A stretch of DNA of 64,000 nt from Flavobacterium subsaxonicum WB 4.1-42 = DSM 21790 (GCF_000422725.1 NZ_AUGP01000017.1:124001-188000); one strand, 5' to 3'; numbered from the stretch's first letter, positions 1 through 9,050 are shown. Notes: generated by a model from the letters alone, not told the origin. A program made the numbers and translations.

Positions 1-340
1 CGCTTTCTAAGGGCGTCAATTTTCTGCTTACCGTATCAGTTTTAGAAGCCTCAATTACAAAGCCGTCATCAAACAAAATGGTTGCCAGTACATTGGGGCT
101 GGCCTGATTGTCTACAAACACACATTTATGCTGATTACCTTGCGAATACGAAAAGTAACCACCCATCTTCTCCCTCTTTTCCGGAAATTTTGCCATAAAT
201 ATATCGGTGCCACTCCACGATGCCCTTTCAGAGTTATAAAGCAGCTTGGCTTCTTTCATAATTTCCTGTTTCTCTTTTTCCTGGCAAAATGCGGGCAGGG
301 TTAGCAATGCCGTTGCAAATAATAGTAATTGTTTTATCAT
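1..340 (-). CDS. Exported protein of unknown function, 3' end outside window
   Basis: The reverse strand reads from an ATG at 340 to the left edge without a stop, giving 113 residues of an incomplete protein. It opens with a clear signal peptide (MIKQLLLFATALLTLPAFCQ, cleavage likely after the CQ region), so the product is probably periplasmic or surface-exposed. The visible mature part contains SWSGTDIFMAKFPEK and CVFVDNQASPNVLATILFDD, and I recognise no domain. A hydrophobic leader ending in AFCQ or AQ is common in Bacteroidota exported proteins. The start is the first ATG before the leader. Function is unassigned. Confidence 0.7.
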   Translation of the reverse strand, partial: MIKQLLLFATALLTLPAFCQEKEKQEIMKEAKLLYNSERASWSGTDIFMAKFPEKREKMGGYFSYSQGNQHKCVFVDNQASPNVLATILFDDGFVIEASKTDTVSRKLTPLES

Positions 341-459
341 AAATATTGTAGGGTTTGCACCAAATATATAAAAATTAACCACTTACAAAACATCCACACA
401 AAAACAAAACCCTTAACCGCAATGGCTAAGGGTTAGTGTAATACTTTATAGAACAGTTT

Positions 460-747
460 TTAAAATTCTCCTTCCGGTTCGGCATAGCCGCTTATAGGGT
501 GGTTGTCTTCCTGGTCGCTTCCTTCAAGCTTAACAAGCTTATTGTAAATGCCCAGTAGCAAAAATGGTGCTGCCCACTGGCCTACAAAAAGTGCGCTGTG
601 TTTTTGGTTGGCAATTTTTAATCCGGCCGATACTGCCATTGAGCCTAATGCTGCCCACAGAAATACATCGGATGGAATTTTTGCAGTTTGTTTTTCGATC
701 GCTTTTGCGGTTTTACCTTCAGAATGGTCGTTGTTTTCGAATGACAT
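460..747 (-). CDS. Small membrane protein, two predicted TM segments
   Basis: A 95-residue protein of unknown function. Residues about 27-45 (VFLWAALGSMAVSAGLKIA) and 50-68 (ALFVGQWAAPFLLLGIYNK) are hydrophobic and likely form a membrane hairpin. The N-terminal 25 residues and the last 25 are polar and acidic, ending in PEGEF. Similar short two-helix proteins are frequent in Bacteroidota, but I cannot name a family. It stands alone between an exported protein and a lipocalin-like protein, all on the minus strand. The start is the only ATG near a plausible N-terminus. No partner or regulation is visible. Confidence 0.6.
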   Translation of the reverse strand: MSFENNDHSEGKTAKAIEKQTAKIPSDVFLWAALGSMAVSAGLKIANQKHSALFVGQWAAPFLLLGIYNKLVKLEGSDQEDNHPISGYAEPEGEF

Positions 748-865
748 AATGTTACTTTTTTAGTTTATAATTCCTTTTTTAGTTAGGACTTACAGTAAAG
801 GTAACGAGCCTGATAATAAACAATTTATACCATTATGTTAATTAGTTATAAGATTACGTTAAACT

Positions 866-895
866 AAAAAAGCTGCCTTACAGGGCAGCTTTTTT
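866..895 (-). terminator. Intrinsic terminator, effective in both directions
   Basis: The arms AGCTGCC (871-877) and GGCAGCT (884-890) are complementary around a 6-nt loop and flanked by A6 on one side and T6 on the other. It lies about 20 bp after the stop of the minus-strand gene that ends at 916. The T-run on the minus strand makes it that gene's terminator, and the symmetry would also stop plus-strand readthrough. Confidence 0.8.
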
Positions 896-915
896 AGAGT
901 ATTAAATTGTGTTAA

Positions 916-1338
916 CTACTTAGTTACACGCGTAAATATCATAGCATCGGGCGTATCAAAATTGGTTGGCCTAACCGAATCGTACCCTATAAGCACCTTC
1001 ATCTGGTTATCGCCCATTACCTTAAAAATGCCTTTAAGCACTTTTCTTTCGCCGGTAGAAATATTGGTAATAACAATGTCCAGCTCATCGGGCTCTTTGG
1101 TATAATCAACTTTATAAGTCATGCTGCCTTTAAATCCTTTTACATCAAACTCTTTACCACCCATAACATCTTTGCCTTTTTGCATAATGGCATAGCCATC
1201 TTTATCAAAATCCAGAATAATTGCTATACCGTCTTCGGTGGCTTTCCATTTGCCTACAATATTAAAAGGGGCAGTGGGCGGCAGGGTAAACGACGGTAAC
1301 GTGGTGGCTATTAATAATAGGAGTAAAAATCTTTTCAT
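916..1338 (-). CDS. Exported lipocalin-like protein
   Basis: A 140-residue protein with a signal peptide (MKRFLLLLLIATTLPSFTLP) and a mature part opening with FNIVGKWKATEDG, the usual start of small lipocalin-like beta-barrel proteins of Bacteroidota. The rest predicts alternating beta strands with a phenylalanine or threonine-rich finish (MIFTRVTK), consistent with such a barrel. It probably binds or senses a small ligand in the periplasm, which is inference from the fold only. It is monocistronic and followed by a strong terminator at 866-895. No cysteine for lipid attachment is present, so it is soluble. Confidence 0.55.
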   Translation of the reverse strand: MKRFLLLLLIATTLPSFTLPPTAPFNIVGKWKATEDGIAIILDFDKDGYAIMQKGKDVMGGKEFDVKGFKGSMTYKVDYTKEPDELDIVITNISTGERKVLKGIFKVMGDNQMKVLIGYDSVRPTNFDTPDAMIFTRVTK

Positions 1339-1431
1339 AACGTGGGAGTTTTAGCAGTTTGTACACAAATATAAAATTATTCTTTAACTACACCTAAATG
1401 GTATTTGGTTAACTTTACATTTCTTAATTAA

Positions 1432-2052
1432 ATGTATATGAAAACCGCTTATTTACTACTACCCCTACTTGCTTTATTTTTAGGATGCAGCCCTGCCGCT
1501 ACCAATACCCCTCCTGCTACTTTTGATGCTTCATCTAACAAAGGCCTTGCTATTGGCACACTTACTTTTGAAGCCGATGTACCCGTTAACGATATTTACC
1601 GCTTTTTTTACGAAGCGCAAAGCGGCGATAAATCTTTTAAAAAACAAAACTCGGGTAAAATTGTTATAAAGGCACGCGAAAATAACACCAGTGCTTTTAA
1701 TGGCGACTTTAATAATAAAAAGACCTACCTTATTGTTTTAGAGCGCGACCCGGGCAATTACGCTTTTACGCAATACAGCTTTTTAGACCATATTGGCTCT
1801 AACGGAATGGTTAGCGACAGCAAAAAATTCGGGATTCCTTTCGAGGTTAAAAAAGGTGAGATTACATATTTTGGTGAGTTGAGCTACCTGGACCAGGCTC
1901 AAAAAGGCACACCACGCATTTATGTTGCAGGATACAAAGACAGGGATATTGCCGAATTTAAGAGAAAATTCCCGTCAATAGACTGGGATAAAGCCATAGA
2001 CCGCACCCCAAAAACAGGAAATAATGGCGAAGGAATTATAGATTTTAGGTAA
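1432..2052 (+). CDS. Lipoprotein of unknown function
   Basis: A 206-residue protein with a lipoprotein signal: hydrophobic core LLLPLLALFLG followed by the lipobox cysteine at residue 19. The mature protein begins SPAATNTPPATFDASSNKGLA and then shows a beta-rich stretch (AIGTLTFEADVPVNDIYRFFYE), suggesting a carboxypeptidase-regulatory-like or transthyretin-like sandwich. That reading is inference. Two ATGs are possible, 1432 and 1438, and the second gives a more typical MKT leader. It is a single gene facing away from its minus-strand neighbour. The 276 bp after it is AT-rich and holds the start region of the next small gene. I see no other feature there. Confidence 0.6.
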   Translation: MYMKTAYLLLPLLALFLGCSPAATNTPPATFDASSNKGLAIGTLTFEADVPVNDIYRFFYEAQSGDKSFKKQNSGKIVIKARENNTSAFNGDFNNKKTYLIVLERDPGNYAFTQYSFLDHIGSNGMVSDSKKFGIPFEVKKGEITYFGELSYLDQAQKGTPRIYVAGYKDRDIAEFKRKFPSIDWDKAIDRTPKTGNNGEGIIDFR

Positions 2053-2328
2053 TTTGTAAGATTTGCCGTTCATAACCATAACTCTCTCATTTGCACAACG
2101 TTTTATCATAAAATAAATATCTTACAGGCAAAAATGTTAAGCTTACTGCTTATTTTATAGGTTATTAAGAAATAATCAATTAATATATCCTTATATTTTA
2201 ACAAGAATTTATACAATATATGCCGTGATACAAGCATATAAATGTTAAATTGTCAATTTTTAACATTTTTAACTATACATTATTCAGTTTTTTCGTCTAC
2301 TTTTATCCTACTTAAACCCTTAATAATT

Positions 2329-2562
2329 ATGGAGAAAATTACCCTAGACGCAATGCGTAACTTTATTCTCGAAAATGAATTGACTGACAGTGTAGCAATT
2401 ACATTACATCCAGACAGTTTTGACGACCTGGTAATGGATTACCTGGACACCAATGGCAACCAGATTGAGCGTCCGTTCGAAATTTTAGGTATCGAGATCC
2501 TGCAGGACACTACAGGCAGCGTACCTCAAAACAAGGTAAATGTTCTTGATGCAGTTGAGTAG
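2329..2562 (+). CDS. Small conserved cytoplasmic protein, 77 aa
   Basis: A 77-residue acidic protein starting MEKITLDAMRNFILENE. The reading frame is open back to 2242, but the upstream part is hydrophobic and AT-rich with no character of its own, so I take the ATG at 2329. It carries the segments DSVAITLHPDSFDDLVMDYLD and RPFEILGIEILQD. No domain is recognised. A strong intrinsic terminator follows directly, which supports a genuine transcribed gene. No partner is evident, because the next gene (hisS) is convergent. Confidence 0.6.
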   Translation: MEKITLDAMRNFILENELTDSVAITLHPDSFDDLVMDYLDTNGNQIERPFEILGIEILQDTTGSVPQNKVNVLDAVE

Positions 2563-2589
2563 TTTTCAAACAAACATCTTACAACAAAA

Positions 2590-2630
2590 AACAATCCCGT
2601 AACGCTACTGCCTTACGGGATTTTTGTTTT
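2590..2630 (+). terminator. Intrinsic terminator
   Basis: Perfect 9-bp arms ATCCCGTAA (2594-2602) and TTACGGGAT (2613-2621) enclose a 10-nt loop, followed by TTTTTGTTTT. It sits 30 bp after the stop of the 77-aa gene. Confidence 0.85.
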
Positions 2631-2673
2631 AATTAGTTTAGATTTCACAGAGCTCTGTGGTATAGTTACTTTA

Positions 2674-4293
2674 TTAAAGCCCTGTTACCTGTGCCAGCAA
2701 TGCCTCATAGCTAACACTTTCCTGGTTGCCTGATTGTAAATTCTTTAATGTAAATTTATTATTGATAATTTCTTCATCACCGGTTAGTACCGCAAAAGGT
2801 ATGGCCCTTTTATCGGCATGCTGAAACTGCTTGCCTATCTTGGCGGCATCAGGGTATAGCTCGGCTTTAATACCGGCTTCCCTTAGCTTTTTAATGGTTT
2901 TAAGTGCATACAGTGCTTCCTTGTCGCCAAAGTTTATAAAGAGCACCTTAACGCCATCGGTAACCGTTTCAGGAAACAAGCCTAACTCTTCTAAAACAAG
3001 ATAGATCCTGTCCAGACCGAAAGAGATACCTACGCCACTCATATTCTTAAGCCCAAAAATGCCGGTAAGATCGTCATAACGGCCACCGCCACCAATAGAG
3101 CCCATAGCCACACCCGCAGGGGCAGCTACCTCAAATATCGCACCGGTGTAATAATTAAGGCCGCGAGCAAGGGTAACATCAAGGTCCAGCAGGCTTTCGG
3201 CCAGGCCAAGCTCGGCTACATTCTCGCAAATAAAACGCAGCTCGTTAACCCCTTTTTTACCTTCTTCAGATGTTGCCAGTAAATCGTCCAGCTTATCAAG
3301 TTTTTCGGCAATACTACCGGTAAAGTTAAATAACGGCTGTACTTTTTCAATCGCTTCGGGCGTAATGCCTTTGGCTTCCATTTCGCGTTTAACGCCGTCT
3401 TCGCCAATTTTATCCAGCTTATCTAACGCAACAGTAAAGTCTATCAGTTTATCTTTAGCACCAATAACCTCAGCAATACCGCTAAGCACCTTACGGTTGT
3501 TTATTTTTATGGTAGCACCCACTAAGCCAAGGGTGCTAAAAACCTTATCATAAAGCTGCACCAGCTCTACCTCCTGCCATAACGATGTAGAACCTACCAC
3601 ATCGGCATCGCACTGGTAAAACTCGCGGAAACGCCCTTTCTGTGGGTTATCGGCACGCCAAACCGGCTGTATCTGGTAACGCTTAAAAGGGAAAGTAATA
3701 TCGTTCTGGTGCTGCACTACATAGCGCGCAAAAGGCACGGTAAGGTCGTAACGCAGGGCTTTTTCAGATATTTTTGGAGTAAGTTTTTTCGAATCAAACT
3801 CGAAAACTTCTGATAACAGAACATCTAAGAATCCAAAATTTAAAATCTCATCCACAGTTTGAGCTTCCAGAAAATTAGCCTGTAACTGAGGCTCGTTTAA
3901 TAAATCAATATAAGTCTTTTTAATTGATTTGCTAACAAATAATCTTTTTTCAACCTCAGAGATTTCTCCTGAGATACTAAAGTTTTCAATTCCTTGATTA
4001 TTCCTATCGTCGATAATGTTTTGTAAATCCAGTACAATCTTACCAAATTCATTAATCAATTCTAAAGAAGAAGAAAAATAATCGCCACTGTTTAGTATCT
4101 TAAAAATAAGGCGGTCGCCCTCTTCGCCATACTTACCCATAAGGGTATCAGAATTTTCAAAGCTTGGCGTTTCTATAGGCTGGAAACCAAACGACTCAAA
4201 ATGATGCTTTATCGCCCCTGTTATGTATTGACGCTTAGCCACCTCTATGGGTGAAAAATCTCTTGTGCCTCTTGGAATTCCCGGTTTTGCCAT
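2674..4293 (-). CDS. hisS: Histidyl-tRNA synthetase with a large insertion
   Basis: Charges tRNA-His with histidine in the cytoplasm. Recognisable class II features are the N-terminal [13 protein letters not shown], motif 2 around [14 protein letters not shown], the histidine-binding loop [14 protein letters not shown] (about residues 376-390), the glycine-rich [13 protein letters not shown], motif 3 [15 protein letters not shown], and a C-terminal anticodon-binding domain. The start is taken at the ATG at 4293, where the conserved [13 protein letters not shown] begins. The upstream MHSKLKNK extension looks spurious. The protein is 539 aa, longer than the roughly 430-460 aa usual for bacterial HisRS. 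The excess is one block of about 90 residues (about 74-168, DNA about 3790-4075) between KILNSGDY and [16 protein letters not shown], and it is AT-richer than its surroundings. Confidence 0.95.
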   Translation of the reverse strand: MAKPGIPRGTRDFSPIEVAKRQYITGAIKHHFESFGFQPIETPSFENSDTLMGKYGEEGDRLIFKILNSGDYFSSSLELINEFGKIVLDLQNIIDDRNNQGIENFSISGEISEVEKRLFVSKSIKKTYIDLLNEPQLQANFLEAQTVDEILNFGFLDVLLSEVFEFDSKKLTPKISEKALRYDLTVPFARYVVQHQNDITFPFKRYQIQPVWRADNPQKGRFREFYQCDADVVGSTSLWQEVELVQLYDKVFSTLGLVGATIKINNRKVLSGIAEVIGAKDKLIDFTVALDKLDKIGEDGVKREMEAKGITPEAIEKVQPLFNFTGSIAEKLDKLDDLLATSEEGKKGVNELRFICENVAELGLAESLLDLDVTLARGLNYYTGAIFEVAAPAGVAMGSIGGGGRYDDLTGIFGLKNMSGVGISFGLDRIYLVLEELGLFPETVTDGVKVLFINFGDKEALYALKTIKKLREAGIKAELYPDAAKIGKQFQHADKRAIPFAVLTGDEEIINNKFTLKNLQSGNQESVSYEALLAQVTGL

Positions 4294-4329
4294 CTTGTTT
4301 TTTAATTTAGAGTGCAAATATACGTATTG

Positions 4330-4400
4330 GGTTTTTAGAATTCAGATTTTAGAATTCAGATTTCAGATTGATGACCGGAGATTTTGAAGTTGCTTTTGGA
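4330..4400. repeat. Low-complexity intergenic word repeat
   Basis: The word TTTAGAATTCAGATTT occurs twice in tandem (about 4333-4362), followed by the related TTTCAGATT and GGAGATTTTGAAG. It lies between hisS and the divergent permease gene. It resembles the other short-word repeats listed in this window. No hairpin or coding potential is seen. Confidence 0.6.
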
Positions 4401-4483
4401 ATTTGAGATTTATTATTTAATGTGTAACATAAAGCTGCCAATTTATACTAATTGTTTAATTTAGTTGCCATAAACCAAACTGC

Positions 4484-5728
4484 ATGTTTAAACTGTTTAG
4501 GGAAAATACCCGAATTGCATTCAGCTCCATCCGCAGCCAGATGCTGCGTACCATATTAACCGTTATTATTATTGGCCTGGGCATTTTTGCCTTGGTGGGT
4601 ATTTTAGCGGCTGTTGCATTTTTAGAAGGCACAGTTACAAGCAATTTTGCAGGTATGGGGGCCAATGCTTTTTCTATTAGCCGCTACGATTTTTCTGAGC
4701 AGGTGGGCCGCCAAAACAATGCCGATACCCGTGTTAACCCGGTTATAAGCTATCCGCAGGCGCAGCAGTTTCAGCAAAAATATAACTTTCCGGGAGCAGA
4801 GACGTCGTTGTCTTTTACCGCAGCCGGCAATGCCGAGGTTAAGTTTAACGACAAAAAAACCGACCCAGAGGTTACTGTTCTTGGTGCCGACCAGTACTAT
4901 TTACCCAATTCCGGACTCGAAACGGTTAAAGGGCGCAATTTTACCAGTTTTGATATTATAAATAACAATTATGTTTGTGTTATAGGCTCTGATTTTGAGA
5001 AAGGCATCTTAAAAGATGTAGACCCTATTGGCCAAACACTGTCTATTCGCGGCGCGCGCTTTAAAATTGTTGGTGTGCTTAAAGCCCGTGGCTCTACATT
5101 TGGAAACCGCCAGGACCTTAACCTTATGATACCCATTCAGCTGGCGCGATCTTTATTTTCTGCACCAAATATAGATTACAGTATTAAAGTGAGCATTGCC
5201 AACAGCGACTTTTTAGATGGCGCCGTAGACGAGGCCATACTTACCATGCGCCGCGTTAGGAAACTAAGCCCAACGGTATCAGAAAATTTTGGTATTGAGC
5301 GCAGCGATGAGTTATTGGAATCGTTAAGATCTGAAACCGATACGCTTAACGTTGCTGCATGGGTAATTGGTATTATAACCGTTTTTGGATCGTCTATTGC
5401 ACTAATGAACATCATGCTGGTATCTGTAACCGAGCGTACCCGCGAAATTGGCGTGCGTAAATCGCTTGGCGCGAAGAAAAGTACCATTGCCATGCAGTTT
5501 TTTACCGAAACGCTTATCATCAGCTTTATTGGCGGTGCTTTAGGAATATTTTTAGGGATAATGGTGGGCGTAATACTTTCAGCGGTAAGTGGGTCAGAAT
5601 TTTTCACACCGTGGGTGGCTGTTTTTGCAGCCCTCATTACCATCATGATAGTAACCTTATTCTCGGGTTCTTATCCGGCCGTAAAAGCCGCAGCACTGGA
5701 TCCGGTAGAGGCTTTGCGCTACGAATAG
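4484..5728 (+). CDS. ABC transporter permease, MacB/FtsX type
   Basis: A 414-residue inner-membrane protein of the MacB-like permease family. One N-terminal TM helix (about 22-45) is followed by a periplasmic domain (about 50-270, MacB_PCD type) and a C-terminal FtsX domain with three TM helices (about 285-405), including the conserved ERTREIGVRKSLGAKK cytoplasmic turn and the ending YPAVKAAALDPVEALRYE. Such permeases couple with a cytoplasmic ATPase to move lipoproteins, peptides or drugs, or to transmit force across the envelope. No ATPase gene is adjacent, so its partner is encoded elsewhere. The substrate cannot be told. It is monocistronic and convergent with prmC. Confidence 0.9.
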   Translation: MFKLFRENTRIAFSSIRSQMLRTILTVIIIGLGIFALVGILAAVAFLEGTVTSNFAGMGANAFSISRYDFSEQVGRQNNADTRVNPVISYPQAQQFQQKYNFPGAETSLSFTAAGNAEVKFNDKKTDPEVTVLGADQYYLPNSGLETVKGRNFTSFDIINNNYVCVIGSDFEKGILKDVDPIGQTLSIRGARFKIVGVLKARGSTFGNRQDLNLMIPIQLARSLFSAPNIDYSIKVSIANSDFLDGAVDEAILTMRRVRKLSPTVSENFGIERSDELLESLRSETDTLNVAAWVIGIITVFGSSIALMNIMLVSVTERTREIGVRKSLGAKKSTIAMQFFTETLIISFIGGALGIFLGIMVGVILSAVSGSEFFTPWVAVFAALITIMIVTLFSGSYPAVKAAALDPVEALRYE

Positions 5729-5803
5729 CTTTGGTTGTGGGTTGCGGGTTTTGAGTTAAGCGTTTCGGGATCGAACTGAACTCTAAACTTTAAACCCCGA
5801 ACT
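5729..5803. repeat. Intergenic word repeat (GGGTT/AACTC family)
   Basis: This gap is built from short reiterated words: GGGTTGCGGGTTTTGAGTT on the left and, in inverted sense, AACTCTAAACTTTAAACCCC and AACTCTAAAC on the right. The two halves are imperfectly complementary, so the transcript could fold. It lies between convergent genes and may act as a weak bidirectional terminator. Confidence 0.55.
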
Positions 5804-6649
5804 CTAAACGCCGCAGGCTACCATCCTGTCATTACCATAAATATCCTGCTTTAAAACCACGTTTTTAAAGCTCATCTCTTCGAGCATAGCAACCGTTTCG
5901 GGTCCTAAGTATTGGTTAATTTCAAAATACAGCTTACCGTTTGGTTTCAGGTTGCCTTTAGCAAGCAAGGCTATCTTTCGGTAAAATAAAAGCGGATCGG
6001 TGTCGGCAACAAATAACGCCAGGTGCGGTTCGTAATCCAGTACGTTTTGCTTAATTTCGGCTTTTTCTAATTCGCGCACGTACGGCGGATTAGATACTAT
6101 AACATCATACTGTTGTGGCAGTGCATCGGCCGCCAATATATCCTGCAAAATAAAGGTAACCCCTACTTTATTGGTGTCAGAATTTCTTTTGGCAACTGCA
6201 AGCGCTTCCGCAGAAACATCAATAGCAGACACTTTGGCATCAGCCAGGTTCTTTGCTAACGAAATGGCAATGCAGCCCGATCCTGTGCCAATATCCAGCG
6301 CTTTTATGCTGCCCTTAAACTCATTTTCTTTAATAATCCATCCTACCAGCTCTTCGGTTTCGGGTCGGGGTATCAAGGTGTTAGAGCTCACTTCAAACTC
6401 CAGTCCGTAAAAATGGGCTTTCCCAAAAATGTACTGTATAGGCTTTTGGGTTTCGAGCTGGTGCAGCACCTCATTCCATTTTTCAATTTCTGAAGATGAT
6501 AATTCTGCATCCGGATTCAGCGCCAGGTCTACCCTTCGCCAGCCCTTAAGCTCTTCTAAAGCAATGTGGAAAAAACTCTCCGCCTCCATAGCATCGTACA
6601 GCGGGGTAAGTTTTTGTATAAAGTAGGTACGGTATTGTTTTAGAAGCAT
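5804..6649 (-). CDS. prmC: Release factor glutamine N5-methyltransferase PrmC
   Basis: Methylates the glutamine of the GGQ motif in peptide-chain release factors RF1 and RF2, improving termination. The 281-residue protein has the N-terminal helical domain (residues 1-90), then the SAM-binding motif ALDIGTGSGCIAISLAK and the diagnostic catalytic SNPPYV, with the family ending NDRMVACGV. Length and domain order match bacterial PrmC. The ATG at 6649 (MLLKQYRTYF) gives the expected N-terminus. It is flanked on both sides by short-word repeats of the same family and is not linked here to prfA. It is probably constitutive. Confidence 0.95.
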   Translation of the reverse strand: MLLKQYRTYFIQKLTPLYDAMEAESFFHIALEELKGWRRVDLALNPDAELSSSEIEKWNEVLHQLETQKPIQYIFGKAHFYGLEFEVSSNTLIPRPETEELVGWIIKENEFKGSIKALDIGTGSGCIAISLAKNLADAKVSAIDVSAEALAVAKRNSDTNKVGVTFILQDILAADALPQQYDVIVSNPPYVRELEKAEIKQNVLDYEPHLALFVADTDPLLFYRKIALLAKGNLKPNGKLYFEINQYLGPETVAMLEEMSFKNVVLKQDIYGNDRMVACGV

Positions 6650-6722
6650 TGTTTCGGGTTTAGAGTTGTGGGTTACGGGTTTTGCGTACGGCTAATAACT
6701 GCTAACTGCGACTGATTACTGA
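6650..6722. repeat. Intergenic word repeat (GGGTTTAGAGTT and ACTGNNACTG words)
   Basis: Two word families are joined: GGGTTTAGAGTTGTGGGTTACGGG, followed by the CTG-type words TAACTGCTAACTGCGACTG and ATTACTGATTACTTG. The first matches the repeat on the other side of prmC. The second matches repeats near 9.1, 14.3 and 19.6 kb. No gene is present. Confidence 0.55.
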
Positions 6723-7211
6723 TTACTTGAGGCTCTTTATCATCCACACCGGGCACGAGCTATGGCCCGTACAGCCCAGTGGGCTATCTAAATAGGTAAA
6801 CCCTGATTTAGTATAGAGTTTTTGGGCGGCTTTCATATCGGTAAGCGTTTCTAAATAACATTGGCTGTAGCCGAAGCTTTTAGCAGCATCCAGGCATTGG
6901 GTTATCATCTGCACACCCAAACCTAAACCCCTTGCCTGCGGTGCAAAGTACATTTTTTGCAGTTCGCATACGGTGGCATCGCCATTTTCTAAGGGTGCAA
7001 TGCCGCAGCCGCCTATAACCTGCCCGTCTTGCTCCACCACATAGTAGGCCGACTTAGGTGTCTGGTACACCTCAAATAGCTTATCGAGGGTGGGGTCGGC
7101 ATAAGCGGTGCCCACCAAAGGCGCATTGAGTTCTATAAACACATTACGAATTATAGCTGCTATGGCAGCATTGTCTGTGGGTTCTATTTTTCTGATGGTA
7201 ACGGTATGCAT
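6723..7211 (-). CDS. GNAT family N-acetyltransferase
   Basis: A 162-residue single-domain GNAT acetyltransferase that would transfer acetyl from acetyl-CoA to an unknown amine. The acetyl-CoA pyrophosphate-binding signature (R/Q)xxGxG/A is seen in FAPQARGLGLGVQMITQCLD, preceded by the beta-strand YYVVEQDGQVIGGCGI and followed by the typical YLETLTDMKAAQKLYTKSGF helix-strand unit. The start MHTVTIRKIEPTD is the expected opening strand. It faces ribD divergently. Many flavobacterial relatives are annotated only as GNAT proteins, so the substrate is unknown. Confidence 0.85.
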   Translation of the reverse strand: MHTVTIRKIEPTDNAAIAAIIRNVFIELNAPLVGTAYADPTLDKLFEVYQTPKSAYYVVEQDGQVIGGCGIAPLENGDATVCELQKMYFAPQARGLGLGVQMITQCLDAAKSFGYSQCYLETLTDMKAAQKLYTKSGFTYLDSPLGCTGHSSCPVWMIKSLK

Positions 7212-7314
7212 ACTGCAAAGCTACTAAATGTTTATTTGTTGATGGGGTTATTTGGTTATTCGGGGCGCATAAAGCACTAAACTTTGTAACTTTGAGACTT
7301 TGCAACTTCTAACT

Positions 7315-8427
7315 ATGCACAACACAATTTACATGCAGCGCTGCCTGGAGCTGGCCCAAAACGGGCAACGGGCGGCTATGCCCAATCCGTCGGTCGGGGC
7401 GGTGCTGGTATACAATGACAGGATTATTGGCGAAGGCCATACATCAGCTTTCGGTGGCCCGCACGGCGAGGTTAACTGCATTAATTCGGTTAAACCGGAA
7501 GACCGCCACCTGATAACCGATGCTACGCTGTACGTTAGCCTGGAGCCTTGCAGCCATTACGGTAAAACGCCGCCCTGTTGCGACCTTATAATTGAGCACC
7601 AGATAAAAAATTTAGTGGTTGGCACAACCGACCCGCACGAAAAAGTGGCAGGCAATGGCATTAAAAAACTACGCGAAGCGGGTAAAAACGTAACCGTTGG
7701 CATGCTGGAAGCCAAATGCCGTGAGAGCAATAAACGCTTTTTTACGTTTCATGAAAAGAAACGTCCTTACATAATTTTAAAATGGGCAGAAAGTGCCGAT
7801 GGGTATTTGAGTCCGGAGAAGGGGGTTCGGATATTTGATGATTTGGTTATTCGGGAGCAAGATGGTGTTGAAGCTCAGGGAGACAGTGTAGCGGATAAAA
7901 AACCGGTCTGGATTACTAATCAATACTCCCGGCAGTTAGTGCATAAATGGCGTAGTGAAGAGGCTGCCATACTGGTGGGTACGCAAACCGTTCTGGATGA
8001 TAACCCGCAACTGGATGTACGCTCCTGGACGGGCCCCAACCCTGTGCGCATTGTTTTAGACCGCACCGGAAAAATTACAAACGATTATTACGTTAAAAAT
8101 CTAAAAATAAAGACAATTGTTTTGACAGAGCAGCGCGATTTACCTAACTTAGATAACCTGCTGTACGAAACCGTGACTTTTAACGAGGCCCTGCCTCACA
8201 CCATTGCAAATGTGCTGTATAAGCATAATTTGCTTTCGTTAATTATAGAGGGTGGCAGGCAAACGCTGCAAACTTTTATAGATGCCGGCCTGTGGGATGA
8301 AGCCCGCGTGTTTAAAGGCCCGGCTGTTTTTGGCAATGGCACTAAGGCACCCCGGTTTTCGGCACCGCTATTAAAAAAGCAGGCTATACAGGACAACGAA
8401 CTCTTAATTTTTGGCAATTATGATTAA
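7315..8427 (+). CDS. ribD: Bifunctional riboflavin deaminase/reductase RibD
   Basis: Catalyses two successive riboflavin steps: deamination of the pyrimidine intermediate and NADPH reduction of its ribosyl side chain. The N-terminal deaminase domain (about 1-145) has the zinc site with H50 and E52 in GPHGEVNCI and C79 and C88 in PCSHYGKTPPC. The HAE signature reads HGE here. The C-terminal reductase domain (about 150-370) shows KWAESADGY, RQLVHKWRSEEAAILVGTQTVLDDNPQL and LIIEGGRQTLQTFID. I chose the ATG at 7315 because the track start upstream is a TTG within a word repeat. The stop overlaps the HAD gene start by 8 bp, so the two genes are co-translated. Confidence 0.95.
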   Translation: MHNTIYMQRCLELAQNGQRAAMPNPSVGAVLVYNDRIIGEGHTSAFGGPHGEVNCINSVKPEDRHLITDATLYVSLEPCSHYGKTPPCCDLIIEHQIKNLVVGTTDPHEKVAGNGIKKLREAGKNVTVGMLEAKCRESNKRFFTFHEKKRPYIILKWAESADGYLSPEKGVRIFDDLVIREQDGVEAQGDSVADKKPVWITNQYSRQLVHKWRSEEAAILVGTQTVLDDNPQLDVRSWTGPNPVRIVLDRTGKITNDYYVKNLKIKTIVLTEQRDLPNLDNLLYETVTFNEALPHTIANVLYKHNLLSLIIEGGRQTLQTFIDAGLWDEARVFKGPAVFGNGTKAPRFSAPLLKKQAIQDNELLIFGNYD

Positions 8428-9040
8428 CACGATAATATTTGATATGGGCGATGTCTTTTTAAATAAAGACAAACAGGCAAAAGTTGATGCCCTGGCAAAA
8501 ATTGGAATAACCGACTGGAATGACGACCTCGAAAAGCTGGAAAAAAAACTGGAGACCGGTAAAATTGGCGAAGAAGGCTATCTTAAAGGCATACAGCCGC
8601 ACACCAATGGCGCATCGTTAGAGGCTATTAAAGATGCATGGAATGCCGGTATTACCGACTTTCCGTTATACAGGCTTGAGTTTTTACAGAAGCTATCGGC
8701 AAATTACAGGTTGTTTCTGCTAAGCAATACTGACCCGATACATATTGAGAAATTTGAACAGGAAGCGGGTGCCTCTTTTTACAGCGACTTTTACCAGTGC
8801 TTTGAAAAAATCTATTTCTCGCACGAAATTGGTGTCCGCAAGCCCGATGCCGATGCTTTTAACCACGTTATAAACAAGCACGATATTCAGCCAAAGCGTA
8901 CGCTTATGGTAGATGATAAAAAGTTTAATACCGATGCCGCCGCCGAACTTGGTTTCCAGGTTTGGAACCTGCAAAAAGGCGAAGAAGATGTGGTAGACCT
9001 TTTTGACAAAAGCGTACTAAACCTTGATGAACAACGTTAA
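8420..9040 (+). CDS. HAD superfamily hydrolase (haloacid dehalogenase-like phosphatase)
   Basis: A 206-residue HAD phosphatase. Motif I is FDMGDVFLN with the nucleophile Asp. The usual second Asp at +2 is glycine, as in YihX-type members. Motif II is LLSNTD, motif III KPDADAF and motif IV VDDKKFN, and the cap is a short helical subdomain. It starts at ATG 8420, inside the ribD stop (ATGATTAA), so it is translationally coupled to ribD. One attractive role is dephosphorylating the riboflavin intermediate after the RibD steps, a step whose phosphatase is a HAD enzyme in several bacteria. That is inference from the neighbourhood, and other phosphosugars are equally possible. Confidence 0.85.
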   Translation: MINTIIFDMGDVFLNKDKQAKVDALAKIGITDWNDDLEKLEKKLETGKIGEEGYLKGIQPHTNGASLEAIKDAWNAGITDFPLYRLEFLQKLSANYRLFLLSNTDPIHIEKFEQEAGASFYSDFYQCFEKIYFSHEIGVRKPDADAFNHVINKHDIQPKRTLMVDDKKFNTDAAAELGFQVWNLQKGEEDVVDLFDKSVLNLDEQR

Positions 9041-9050
9041 CGCAAGTTTG

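Noticed and set aside
3790..4075. The HisRS insertion as an intein
   Set aside because: No Cys/Ser at the start, no HN at the end and far too short for an intein.
5176..5646. A 156-aa minus-strand frame inside the permease gene
   Set aside because: Antisense shadow of a well-supported membrane protein with no domain of its own.
7300..7314. TTG start for ribD upstream of the ATG
   Set aside because: It lies in the CTTTGTAACTTTG word tract and the domain begins at the ATG at 7315.
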